A stretch of DNA of 64,000 nt from NCBI GenBank assembly GCA_036567785.1, contig DATCTV010000004.1:62001-126000 (forward strand), given 5' to 3'. Positions 27,454 to 35,856 of this stretch are shown one piece after another. Made by a program: the position numbers and the translations under genes. Below the pieces are notes generated by a model, which did not search any database, was not told where the DNA came from, and saw only the letters and a list, made by a program, of their open reading frames with translations. Within the stretch, counting starts at the first letter, position 1, and each line of letters starts with the position of its first letter. This stretch comes from Desulfomonilia bacterium. GTDB taxonomy: Bacteria; Desulfobacterota; Desulfomonilia; UBA1062.

Positions 27454-29148
27454 TCATTTCTCCCTTGAGTACGGCCATGCCATTATACCGCCTTCCATGA
27501 CCTTTACATTCTTATAGCCGTTTGCCTCGAGCACCAGCGCCGCCTCGTAGCCTCTCAGCGATATTTTACAATAAGTTATTATTTCCCGGTCTTTGTCTTC
27601 AGGAAGCTCACCAAGCCTCTTTCTCAATGCCCCGAGAGGAATAAGCGTCTCCCCTATGCCGAGCCTCATCTCTTCGTACTCGTCAGGTCCCCTCACATCG
27701 AGAATGAAGGGTTTCTCTCCGCTATCCAGTTTTGCCTTTACTTCGCGCGGGGTGAGTCCCTTGAGTCTGCCTTTGATTTTGTTCTGCATCAGATGAGCCG
27801 ATGCAATACCATGATCGATTGCAAGCGAGAACGGCGGGGCATAGGGCAGATCGGCATTGACCATGTCATCGACCGTGAGTCCGCCCATTATGGCCATGGC
27901 CCATTGTGCAATCTGCCTGCTAACATTGCCAGGACCAACACATTGAGCGCCGAGGATCTTCCCTGTCTTTGAATCGGCCACCAGTTTTGTGATAAGGAGA
28001 GCTCCTTTCATGAAACCCGGCTTGTCAGGACTCGCGTTTATTACCGTGATTATATTTTCATAGCCTGCTTTTGATGCACCGGCTTCGCTCAAACCGGTCG
28101 ATCCGGCAGCAAAATCGAACACCTTGCAGATGCCTGTCTGTATAGTACCCGGGAATTTTACCGTGTTGCCGAGAACGGCGTTCTCACCTGCAATCCTTCC
28201 CTCAAGATTTGCAAGATCACCATAAGGGGCAAGCACCTTTTTGCCTGTTATACGGTTTGTTGTCTCTATGCAGTCACCTGCCGCATATACATTCGGGTCT
28301 GATGTCTGCATGAACTCATTCACGGCAATACCCCCTGTTGTGCCGATTTCGATTCCTGCATCTTTTGCAAGTTTCGTATTAGGCGCAACCCCTATTGCCA
28401 CAACTGCGAGTTCGCATGGAAGCTCTATGCCGTTTGCCAGTTTCACGCCTGTCAGAACGCCGTTCTCTCCCAGAAACTCCGCTATGCCGTTTCCTGTTAT
28501 GACATTGGCCGATTTCGATCTGACATGGTTTTCAACGAGCTTTGCAAGGTCCCAGTCAAGAAAGGTGAGCAGCTGAGGCAGCATCTCTATTACAGTTATT
28601 TCGATGCCGGCGAGCTGAAGGGCCTCGCATGTCTCTATCCCTATCAGACCGCCGCCTATTACAACGGCCTTCTTAATAGACTTTTCATCTCTGATTTTCC
28701 TCAGAAAATCAGCGTCTTTCATGGACTGAAGAGTAGTTATCCCCTTCAGATTTGCACCGGGAACCGGCGGCATCTTAGGGATTGAACCCGTGGCGATTAT
28801 CAGCTTGTCGTAATCGAGGCCGGATGTCTCTCCTGTGAGCAGGCTCCTGAGTTCCAGCTTCTTATTCCGCCTGTCGATTTTTGTTACCTCGGTATTTGTC
28901 CTGGCCTCTATCGCCTTTGCATTGAGATAAAACTTGGGGTCTCTTGTAATACCAGTCGGCGTGCACAACAGCATATTCCGGTCATCGAAATAACCGCCAA
29001 CATAGTAAGGATACCCGCATGACGCCATGGAAAGGTCCGCATCTTTCTGGATGATTATCACTTCCGCATTTTCATCAATGCGCCTTGCCTTTGCGGCAGC
29101 CTTGGGGCCTGCTGCTGAACCTCCGATTACGACAATTCTCTTTTTCAT
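27454..29148 (-). CDS. CoA-disulfide/persulfide reductase with C-terminal rhodanese
   Basis: A 564-residue flavoprotein. RIVVIGGSAAGPKAAAKARR is the FAD loop, SMASCGYPYYVGG carries the single active cysteine (residue 44), and AVVIGGGLIGIETCEAL the NADH loop. ADLPYAPPFS closes the dimer domain. Residues about 465-564 form a rhodanese with active cysteine in ITYCKISLRGYEAA. This layout matches the CoADR-rhodanese group, which includes NADH-dependent persulfide reductases that turn over sulfane sulfur or polysulfide. AAGGGGAG precedes the ATG. The peroxiredoxin gene lies only 13 bases upstream, so both probably serve thiol and peroxide homeostasis. Confidence 0.88.
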   Translation of the reverse strand: MKKRIVVIGGSAAGPKAAAKARRIDENAEVIIIQKDADLSMASCGYPYYVGGYFDDRNMLLCTPTGITRDPKFYLNAKAIEARTNTEVTKIDRRNKKLELRSLLTGETSGLDYDKLIIATGSIPKMPPVPGANLKGITTLQSMKDADFLRKIRDEKSIKKAVVIGGGLIGIETCEALQLAGIEITVIEMLPQLLTFLDWDLAKLVENHVRSKSANVITGNGIAEFLGENGVLTGVKLANGIELPCELAVVAIGVAPNTKLAKDAGIEIGTTGGIAVNEFMQTSDPNVYAAGDCIETTNRITGKKVLAPYGDLANLEGRIAGENAVLGNTVKFPGTIQTGICKVFDFAAGSTGLSEAGASKAGYENIITVINASPDKPGFMKGALLITKLVADSKTGKILGAQCVGPGNVSRQIAQWAMAIMGGLTVDDMVNADLPYAPPFSLAIDHGIASAHLMQNKIKGRLKGLTPREVKAKLDSGEKPFILDVRGPDEYEEMRLGIGETLIPLGALRKRLGELPEDKDREIITYCKISLRGYEAALVLEANGYKNVKVMEGGIMAWPYSREK

Positions 29149-29161
29149 AAAAATTCTCCCC

Positions 29162-29866
29162 TTACTTTTTAAATATGGTTTTCAACACCTTATCCTTATC
29201 CAGTTTCTTGGTGCAGAAGAACCAGTCATAGCAGGTCATATCCTTCTTGTTTTCCATTCTTTCCTTTGCAACCCCGCATGATCCGGCCGTAGGTACGATG
29301 ACGTCGTCTCCTGGACGCCAGTCAGCAGGGGTGGCCACGGAAAAAGCGTCTGCGGTCTGAAGCGCCAGTACCACCCTGTAGAGCTCATCGAAATTACGTC
29401 CCAGACTCAGAGGGTAATATATGATCGTGCGGATTATACCCTTCGGATCGATTACAAAAACAGCCCTGACCGCCTTGGTGCTGCTTTCACCGGGTTGTAT
29501 CATGCCGTATTTCTTTGCAACTTCCATGGTGATGTCTTCTATGAGAGGAAACTTTACCTCGACGTTCTTCATTCCCTTGTATTCAATCTTTTCCTTGATT
29601 GTCCTGAGCCATGCGATATGGCTGTAAAGTCCGTCAACGGACAGTCCGACCAGCTTGCAGTTTGCCTTGGCGAATTGCTCTTCCATCGAGGCGAATGTCA
29701 TAAACTCAGATGTGCATACGGGTGTGAAATCGGCAGGATGACTGAAGAGAATTACCCAGCTTCCTGAATAATCAGCCGGAAAATTGATTTCTCCCTGAGT
29801 CGTTACTGCCTTGAACTCGGGCGCCTTTTCACCGATACGGGGAATAGATACCGCTGAATTTTCCAT
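29162..29866 (-). CDS. Peroxiredoxin, Prx6/archaeal type
   Basis: A 234-residue AhpC/TSA protein reducing peroxides. The peroxidatic cysteine is at residue 51 in HPADFTPVCTSEF, the form with -S-H-P-A-D-F-T-P-V-C- found in the Prx6 class. The long C-terminal arm PADWRPGDDVIVPT with CGVAKERMEN and TCYDWFFCTKK contains further cysteines, as in the archaeal thioredoxin peroxidases where a third cysteine resolves. GAGGGT-type ribosome site before the ATG. It precedes the persulfide reductase gene by 13 bases in the same operon. Confidence 0.92.
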   Translation of the reverse strand: MENSAVSIPRIGEKAPEFKAVTTQGEINFPADYSGSWVILFSHPADFTPVCTSEFMTFASMEEQFAKANCKLVGLSVDGLYSHIAWLRTIKEKIEYKGMKNVEVKFPLIEDITMEVAKKYGMIQPGESSTKAVRAVFVIDPKGIIRTIIYYPLSLGRNFDELYRVVLALQTADAFSVATPADWRPGDDVIVPTAGSCGVAKERMENKKDMTCYDWFFCTKKLDKDKVLKTIFKK

Positions 29867-29958
29867 AATTACCCTCCTTTATAGGTTTATGCAGGGCACC
29901 ATTACCCTGCACATTTGATAAACTTATTTCAAGGATGGCAAACAGTCATTGATGCCTG

Positions 29959-30897
29959 TCAAGAAAATGTGAATCTCGTCCCCGACATGCTGAGGACAAA
30001 TCCAGGCAGTTCGCGCTCCATTGCCATCATGGCGGTTCTGCCTGTACAGTGGCACGGGATGATATATTCGGGTGCAATCTCTTTCAGTTCATTTATCGTG
30101 GGAGAGACAACTGCATCCATGTTCGCTCCCCCCAGATGGAAGCCGCCTATTACCGCATGAATCTTTTCGATCCCGGTTACTTTCTGCGCGTGTCTTATCG
30201 TGTTTATGATTCCTGCATGGGCACAGCCCGTGAGAATTACCAGGCCTTTGCCTTTCAGGGAAAAGACCAGTGAAGAATCATCGATGATCTCATCCTTGTG
30301 CTCGCCCGAATTGTCGGCATAAGTTGCAAGCGGCATGCCCTGCTCGAATGCGGCATGCCTGGGAATCTCGCCCAGGAACAGGGAGTATCCGCCGATCATC
30401 TCCACAGGTTTTTCCGATGTGATCACCTCAAGCCCGGCTCCGGAAAGGTTCTCCTTCTTCAATTCAGGAAATTTCAGTTTGAAGTCTTCCGTAAATTTCA
30501 GATAGCGGTTGTTGTCAAGGGCAAAGGGATGCAGAAAGATTTTAAGAGGTTTACCGATTTTTCTGATAACGTTTTCAATGCCGCCGGTATGGTCCATATG
30601 GCCGTGCGAGAGTGCGGTCTCCTCTATTTTAGAGGCATCTACCCCTAGGGCATCCATGTTATGAGTAACCCCGCTCGGAGAATAGCCGAAGTCCAAAAGG
30701 AGCGTGTGCTCATTTCCGTTATCAGTCGTTTTGACAAGAGCCGAAAATCCGTGTTCGGCGATTACGGAATTCTTTATGTAACCGTCCTTCACAGGGTTGG
30801 CCCTGGCGGCGATCGGGTTTGCCGGGGCCTCAACCAGATCTATATAGTTGTCCTGAAGAACAAGTATTTCTATCTTTTCCGATTCTTTTATCTGCAT
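29959..30897 (-). CDS. Metallo-beta-lactamase-fold hydrolase, ribofuranosyl-aminobenzene-phosphate synthase-like
   Basis: A 312-residue MBL-fold protein. ALSHGHMDHTGG is the metal site, TGCAHAGIINTIRHA and AVIGGFHLGGA supply further ligands. This C-A-H-x-G-I form belongs to the subgroup annotated as beta-ribofuranosylaminobenzene 5'-phosphate synthase (methanopterin branch), though in bacteria without methanopterin the function is open. GGGAG stands seven bases before the ATG at 30897; a longer frame from 30915 lacks a ribosome site. The thioesterase gene precedes it by 19 bases. Confidence 0.78.
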   Translation of the reverse strand: MQIKESEKIEILVLQDNYIDLVEAPANPIAARANPVKDGYIKNSVIAEHGFSALVKTTDNGNEHTLLLDFGYSPSGVTHNMDALGVDASKIEETALSHGHMDHTGGIENVIRKIGKPLKIFLHPFALDNNRYLKFTEDFKLKFPELKKENLSGAGLEVITSEKPVEMIGGYSLFLGEIPRHAAFEQGMPLATYADNSGEHKDEIIDDSSLVFSLKGKGLVILTGCAHAGIINTIRHAQKVTGIEKIHAVIGGFHLGGANMDAVVSPTINELKEIAPEYIIPCHCTGRTAMMAMERELPGFVLSMSGTRFTFS

Positions 30898-30916
30898 CTG
30901 CAATCTCCCTTTCATT

Positions 30917-31396
30917 TCATTTATTAAACGCCTCTACAACGGCATCAGGCACGCGAACCGCAACAACTTCACCCCGTGCGCACTCGACACCACCCGAAGT
31001 GAGAACAGTCGTTATTATCACCTTTTTTGGCTTTATCTCTTTCGCGCTGGACCTGAGTTCAAGGGGCATCCCCATAGGTGTCGGGCTCTTGAAATCGACA
31101 TGAAGCGCGGCAGTCAGAAATCTGATTTCCGGTTTGCTGCCTATCTCCCTGCCCTCGGCGCGTGCGGCATAGGCTGCAGCGGAACCAGTACTGTGGCAGT
31201 CAATCAGCGATGCTATGAGCCCGCCGTACACCATTCCCGGTATCGCCATGTATTTTTCATCCGGGGTATAGGTGCAGACCGTTTCGTCTCCATCCCAGAA
31301 GCTTTTAATCTGCAAGCCCTCCCTGTTCAACCTTCCGCAGCCGTAACAATGGCTGAAACTGTCCGGATAACAATCCTGAAAAGCCAATCCATTCAT
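30917..31396 (-). CDS. Hotdog-fold thioesterase (PaaI/4HBT type)
   Basis: A 159-residue protein with the hotdog pattern PGMVYGGLIASLIDCHSTGSA followed by LHVDFKSPTPMGMPLELRS and a final strand ARGEVVAVRVP. Such proteins hydrolyse acyl-CoA thioesters. An N-terminal CYGCGRLNREGLQI block with two cysteines is typical of one PaaI-like branch. GGAGG precedes the start. The substrate cannot be inferred; it shares an operon with the MBL gene. Confidence 0.85.
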   Translation of the reverse strand: MNGLAFQDCYPDSFSHCYGCGRLNREGLQIKSFWDGDETVCTYTPDEKYMAIPGMVYGGLIASLIDCHSTGSAAAYAARAEGREIGSKPEIRFLTAALHVDFKSPTPMGMPLELRSSAKEIKPKKVIITTVLTSGGVECARGEVVAVRVPDAVVEAFNK

Positions 31397-31460
31397 ACTT
31401 TTCCTCCAAAATTTTTATTATTCCTGATCTGGATTTGTTTTTGTCAATGATTAATCCTGT

Positions 31461-32732
31461 TCAGGTTGTTTCTCTTCTCAATTTAAGTATTGGCTCAATT
31501 GCTTTTTTGAATTCTCTGGCGGCAGCCGTACCTGAAAACTGGTAGACATAAGGCATACCGTCATCGCCTGACTCACCGATTCCAGCATCAATAGGTATTT
31601 TCCCCAGAAATGGAACACCCATCTGTTCAGCCATCCTCTTTCCGCCTCCGCTTTTAAAGATATCAGTGGTCTTGCCGCAGTGAGGACAGACAAAACCGCT
31701 CATATTTTCAATAACCCCCAGGACCGGGAGTTTAAGCTGACGGCAGAAGCTGATGGATCGCCTCACATCCGCCGTAGATACATCCTGCGGTGTTGTTACA
31801 ACCACAGCTCCTGCGGCGTCACCTATGAGCTGTATCAGGGAAAGCGGCTCATCGCCGGTTCCCGGTGGAAGATCTACTATGAGAAAGTCCAGTTCGCCCC
31901 ATTCAACCTCGCCCAGAAACTGCTTGATGGCGCTGTATTTCATGGGGCCCCTCCATATGACTGCATCTTCGGCGTTATCCAGGAAAAATCCTATGGACAT
32001 GACCTTGAGTCCGCCAAGTTCAACCGGGGCTATTGCGTCTCCAGTGCTTTTCACCTGAGCACCTTCGAGTTTCAGCATTTTTGGAATACTCGGCCCGTGG
32101 ATGTCGCAGTCAAGAAGGCCTACCTTCATGCCTTCAAGCATAAGGGCCGTGGCAAGATTTACAGCAACAGTGCTCTTGCCGACGCCGCCTTTTCCGGAAA
32201 GCACCAGTATCTTGTTTCTTATGCTGCACATCCTTTTGTTCAGCATCTGGCGCTGGGCAAAATCCTGGGGTGTCTCATCCGGCCTTTTGGTCTTTGCATC
32301 ACATGTTGATTTCGAACAGGTTTCACAATCGCTTTTTTTTGATTCTCCCATTTTTTCCTCTTTTATTTTTTTTATTTTGTAATCATCTATTGCCGCATGC
32401 AGTGTTGTAGCGGCAAGCTTCGCGCAATGGACATGATCTTCAGGAAGCCCTCCAAGGGCCTCAAGGATGTCCTGTTGTTCAATTTTTGAAGCAGCTTCAA
32501 TGGACTTTCCTTCTGCAAGGCTTGCCGCCATGGCACCGCTGGCAATCGAAGGCATGCATCCATCCGTTATGAAGGTGGCGCAACTTACGGCCCCATTATC
32601 GATTCTCAGCCAGAACTCCATCGTGTCCCCGCACGGGCCTGTAATACGGGAATGTGCATTTTCATCTTCCAGAGGGCCAAAATAGTTTTGAATCACAAGA
32701 CCCTCCGGTATTACAAACCCATCATCCGGCAT
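31461..32732 (-). CDS. NifU-like scaffold fused to Mrp/NBP35 P-loop ATPase
   Basis: A 423-residue fusion. Residues about 1-115 are an IscU/NifU-type scaffold with cysteines in GPCGDT, DGCMPSIASG and HVHCAKLA, the three Fe-S ligands. A short linker with CETCSKSTCDAK adds three cysteines. From residue 170 a Mrp ATPase follows: VLSGKGGVGKSTVAVNLA (deviant Walker A), LLDCDIHGPSIPK, DLPPGTGDEPLSL and the Mrp cysteine pair FVCPHCGKT. Mrp proteins carry and transfer [4Fe-4S] clusters. The fusion would build and hand on a cluster in one chain. It overlaps the upstream ferredoxin-MinD gene by 22 bases and resembles the MRP member of the Desulfovibrio ORP complex. Confidence 0.9.
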   Translation of the reverse strand: MPDDGFVIPEGLVIQNYFGPLEDENAHSRITGPCGDTMEFWLRIDNGAVSCATFITDGCMPSIASGAMAASLAEGKSIEAASKIEQQDILEALGGLPEDHVHCAKLAATTLHAAIDDYKIKKIKEEKMGESKKSDCETCSKSTCDAKTKRPDETPQDFAQRQMLNKRMCSIRNKILVLSGKGGVGKSTVAVNLATALMLEGMKVGLLDCDIHGPSIPKMLKLEGAQVKSTGDAIAPVELGGLKVMSIGFFLDNAEDAVIWRGPMKYSAIKQFLGEVEWGELDFLIVDLPPGTGDEPLSLIQLIGDAAGAVVVTTPQDVSTADVRRSISFCRQLKLPVLGVIENMSGFVCPHCGKTTDIFKSGGGKRMAEQMGVPFLGKIPIDAGIGESGDDGMPYVYQFSGTAAAREFKKAIEPILKLRRETT

Positions 32733-33589
32733 ACTTCCTCCCAGATCCTCCTTATCTGTTGAGACGCATAGCCGTCTGAAAATTGAACGACCGGCATGGC
32801 TTTAAGCTGCGCCCTTGTAACATCCATATCATACGGAATATTTCCGATAAACCTAACATCTGAATCTTTGAAGGTATCTATCATCATATCCGTGTTCCTG
32901 GAATTTATATCCCATTTGTTGATGCAGAATGCGGCTGGAATCTTGAAATGCGCCGTGAGTTCGAGAACCCTTCTGAGATCTTGCAGGCCTGAAAAGGTCG
33001 GCTCTGTTACAGCCAGCACAAGGGAAGCGCATGATATTGACGCAATCACGGGGCATCCTGTGCCGGGAGGACCGTCAACAAGCATCAGATCAAGACCTTT
33101 TTCTTCTCCGATTTTTTTCGCTTCATTTTTTACCAGAGTTACCAGTCTGCCGGAATTCCCCGCACCGGGGTACAGCCTTGCATGTACCATCGGGCCGTAT
33201 TTCGTCTCCGATACAAACCATTGCCCGCACCCGGCCTCTTCAAGAATTATCGCATCAGCAGGACATGCCAGTCTGCACAGACCGCAACCCTCGCATGAAA
33301 GAGCATCAATTAAATATCCTCTGCCGTCTCTCTTTTCCTTTACCGCATCGAATCTGCACAATCTGTAGCATTCTCCGCAGGCAGTGCATTTTTCTCCGTC
33401 AATTGTGGCTTTCCTGCCGTTTATAAAATCTTCAGACCTTATTTTCTGAGGCTTTAAAACCAGATGCAGGTCTGCTGCATCCACATCGCAATCGGCTGTC
33501 ACGGCATTCCCCGCAAGAGAGGCGAACGACGCCAGAACACTAGTTTTGCCTGTCCCCCCCTTACCGCTTATGACAACAAGTTCTTTCAT
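32711..33589 (-). CDS. MinD-superfamily ATPase with inserted ferredoxin domain
   Basis: A 292-residue protein. VVISGKGGTGKTSVLASFA is the deviant Walker A, TADCDVDAADLHLVL the switch strand; inserted at about residues 65-120 are two [4Fe-4S] motifs, CTACGECYRLC and CEGCGLCRLAC; DGPPGTGCPVIAS is Walker B-like. Such ATPases (two copies in the window) occur in the ORP complex of sulfate reducers. ATGA overlap with the upstream radical SAM gene indicates coupling. Confidence 0.9.
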   Translation of the reverse strand: MKELVVISGKGGTGKTSVLASFASLAGNAVTADCDVDAADLHLVLKPQKIRSEDFINGRKATIDGEKCTACGECYRLCRFDAVKEKRDGRGYLIDALSCEGCGLCRLACPADAIILEEAGCGQWFVSETKYGPMVHARLYPGAGNSGRLVTLVKNEAKKIGEEKGLDLMLVDGPPGTGCPVIASISCASLVLAVTEPTFSGLQDLRRVLELTAHFKIPAAFCINKWDINSRNTDMMIDTFKDSDVRFIGNIPYDMDVTRAQLKAMPVVQFSDGYASQQIRRIWEEVCRMMGL

Positions 33590-34536
33590 GCCCGATCAAC
33601 TCCGGCATATTTGTAGAAAAATCCGTTTCCGGAAATTTCTGTCGATATCAAGCCCTCTTTTATTATCGCATCGGTTATTTTAACAATTTCATTCGGATCC
33701 AGTCCTGTTGAAAGACATAAATCAGCCAGTCTCATGGGCCTTCTCCTTATAAGGTTCAGGATTTCAGCTTCGAAGTGCAGGCTGTTATCCCTACGCTTAA
33801 CAGGTTCAAGAAATGACCGACTGATTATCTCCGCATTGTCTCCGAACATGCCCAGGATATTTTCAAGACGTCTGCTGCATACCGGATGGATATTCATGCT
33901 TGCCGAAGGCCTGTCGCAGGTATTCAACTGTATCCTTCCGGGTTTTATCTTCTCGGTCTGAAGAATGATCTTCCTTATATTTTCATCGTCCGAATTGAAT
34001 TCGTTAACCAGAAAGACTTCAAGCCAGGTGTATCCTCTGAACTCTCTGCAGAAATCCTTGAGCCCTTCTGTCATTTGACTGAATTCTATTCCCCTGTGAG
34101 GACGGTTCACTCTTATGAAAGCCGCTTCATCTCCGGCATCAAGCGACGGCAGAACATAATCCGCAGCCATCAAGGACTTTCTGACTTCCTTAAGGAACAG
34201 GAGTGAACCGTTGGTAAGCACGGCAACAGGAATGCCGGTAATCTTCCTTGTTCCTTTTATCAGTTCCCCGATTCCGGAATTGAGTGTGGGCTCGCCGGAT
34301 CCTGTTATTGTAATAAAGTCAGGTTTCAGACCCGATGAAAGTTTTCTTTCAAGCTCTTTTACCATCCCGGCTATTGGAATATATTCTTTTCTTTCAACAG
34401 TCTTTATTGTTGTCGGTCCCAGCTGGCAGTAGATGCAGTCATATGTGCATGTCTTGAACGGCATTATATCAACACCAAGCGAGTAGCCGAGTCTTCTTGA
34501 AGGTACCGGACCGAATATGTGTTCATTATTTTGCAT
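33586..34536 (-). CDS. Radical SAM protein with winged-helix tail
   Basis: A 316-residue enzyme. GPVPSRRLGYSLGVDIMP followed by CTYDCIYCQLG gives the CxxxCxxC cluster motif; ITGSGEPTLN is the SAM-contacting GGEP-like strand. This is the COG0731-like group, distantly related to the wyosine-forming TYW1 enzymes but shorter. The last 70 residues (ILNLIRRRPMRLADLCLSTGL) form a winged-helix-like tail. It sits between the two ferredoxin-MinD genes with short overlaps on both sides, so it probably works with them in cofactor assembly or modification. Confidence 0.85.
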   Translation of the reverse strand: MQNNEHIFGPVPSRRLGYSLGVDIMPFKTCTYDCIYCQLGPTTIKTVERKEYIPIAGMVKELERKLSSGLKPDFITITGSGEPTLNSGIGELIKGTRKITGIPVAVLTNGSLLFLKEVRKSLMAADYVLPSLDAGDEAAFIRVNRPHRGIEFSQMTEGLKDFCREFRGYTWLEVFLVNEFNSDDENIRKIILQTEKIKPGRIQLNTCDRPSASMNIHPVCSRRLENILGMFGDNAEIISRSFLEPVKRRDNSLHFEAEILNLIRRRPMRLADLCLSTGLDPNEIVKITDAIIKEGLISTEISGNGFFYKYAGVDRA

Positions 34537-35368
34537 TTAATTTCTTTTCCATGACCCTATGAAGGATTTCCTCGAAACAGCCTCTGAACTCAGGCACAAT
34601 TTCAGACGTCGGTAGTCCTCTGGAATAAGCCACAGCTGCCCTTCTGTTGTCGGGTATTTCCGAAAGAACATTTATATTGGCATTTGAACAGAATTCCTTC
34701 ACGCTCAAGTCTCCTGTTCCCGCCTTGTTTATTACGACCCCGTACGGGATGTACATTTCATCAAGCATTTCAACGGCAAGCTTCAGGTCATTGAGACCGA
34801 AAGGAGTGGGTTCGGTTACAAGGATCACATAATCCGAGCCTGCCACGGCAGTCACGACAGGACATGATGTTCCTGGCGGGCAATCGACAATTGTCAACCC
34901 TTTACCCTCCTCTTTCCTGACGGCCTTTATCAGTGGGGGCGATATGGGTTCACCGATATTCAAAATGCCGTGTACAAAACCGATACCGAGGGAATTTCCT
35001 TTTTCAATGATTCCGATATTGCGCGGGCTTTCCTTCAACGCATACCGGGGACATATATAGGTGCAGGCGCCACAGCCATGGCAGAGCTCGCTGAATATCA
35101 TGGGTTTCCCCGATATAATCGCTATTGCCCTGTATTCGCAAACATCACCGCATTCTCCGCAGCCGTCGCACAATGATTCTTCAAGTACAGGAACAGGAAT
35201 ATTCACTTCTTTGCTGCATATAATTTGGGGCTTCAAAAAAATATGACAGTTTGGCGCCTCGACATCGCAGTCAAGCACCGTGACTTCATCTGAAGCGGCA
35301 AGTGCGAGCCCGACGGCAATCGTTGTCTTTCCTGTCCCGCCCTTACCTGAAGCTACAGCGATCTTCAT
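34526..35368 (-). CDS. MinD-superfamily ATPase with inserted ferredoxin domain (second copy)
   Basis: A 280-residue protein. The frame can be opened further upstream, but MKIAVASGKGGTGKTTIAVGLA is the natural family start, eight bases after the FmdB stop codon, so 35368 is chosen. VLDCDVEAPNCHIFL, then two cluster motifs CDGCGECGDVC and CHGCGACTYIC, then DCPPGTSCPVVTAV. It is a paralogue of the gene at 32711-33589 and the two may form a heterodimer, as suggested for the paired MinD proteins of the ORP operon. Confidence 0.9.
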   Translation of the reverse strand: MKIAVASGKGGTGKTTIAVGLALAASDEVTVLDCDVEAPNCHIFLKPQIICSKEVNIPVPVLEESLCDGCGECGDVCEYRAIAIISGKPMIFSELCHGCGACTYICPRYALKESPRNIGIIEKGNSLGIGFVHGILNIGEPISPPLIKAVRKEEGKGLTIVDCPPGTSCPVVTAVAGSDYVILVTEPTPFGLNDLKLAVEMLDEMYIPYGVVINKAGTGDLSVKEFCSNANINVLSEIPDNRRAAVAYSRGLPTSEIVPEFRGCFEEILHRVMEKKLNAK

Positions 35369-35376
35369 AATCCGTC

Positions 35377-35610
35377 CTATCTCCCGCAGGAATCCTTTCC
35401 GCATCGCTGTTTCGCGCCGCAACATGTCGTGCCCGTTGATTCGTATGAGCAGCTTGAGCCTTTGTTCATTATTATGCCTCCGGTCGTTGCCGGTGCCTTT
35501 ACGGCCTCGCCTCTGCACATGCCGCATTCAACCGGCGATTTATCGCTCATAGGACGAAAGACTTCAAATTTGTTACCGCATGACTTGCAGATATAATCGT
35601 ATGTCGGCAT
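35377..35610 (-). CDS. FmdB-type zinc-ribbon protein
   Basis: A 77-residue protein. MPTYDYICKSCGNKFEVF and ECGMCRGEAVKAP form the CxxC...CxxC zinc ribbon of the FmdB family; the tail is rich in cysteine and glycine (CCGAKQRCGKDSCG). Proposed roles for FmdB are regulatory or chaperone-like. GAGGAG precedes the start by seven bases. It precedes the second MinD gene by eight bases. Confidence 0.85.
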   Translation of the reverse strand: MPTYDYICKSCGNKFEVFRPMSDKSPVECGMCRGEAVKAPATTGGIIMNKGSSCSYESTGTTCCGAKQRCGKDSCGR

Positions 35611-35627
35611 CTATCGACTCCTCTTAT

Positions 35628-35855
35628 TTATTTCATTTTCCAAGCGCGCCTGCCGTACTTCTGCGCCGTTTCTTCGAAAAACGAATCCTGCAATCCGTTT
35701 GCACAGTGCTCTGCGAAATCAAACCTTGTGACATACGGTTTTATATCAGGCACCGGGATTCCATCCAGGAAATCGACACCCGAAAGATGTGGTTTATATG
35801 AGAACTCCTGAAATCTTCTACAGGCTTGAAGATAATTCCTTCTGTCTGCATATCG
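35628..35855 (-). pseudogene. Remnant of a TrmO/TsaA-type tRNA methyltransferase
   Basis: No intact gene covers this stretch, but one minus-strand frame ending at TAA 35628-35630 reads LSGVDFLDGIPVPDIKPYV followed by TRFDF. This matches the C-terminal G-x-D-x-x-D-G-T-P-V-x-D-I-K-P-Y motif of TrmO (tRNA t6A37 N6-methyltransferase), then adds about 30 residues. The frame has no start codon between the preceding DUF89 stop and this motif, and the N-terminal SAM-binding barrel is missing. The different frame that begins with ATG at the DUF89 stop (MNDMQTEGIIFKP) ends after 38 residues. It is most likely a decayed fragment. Confidence 0.55.
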
Positions 35856-35856
35856 T

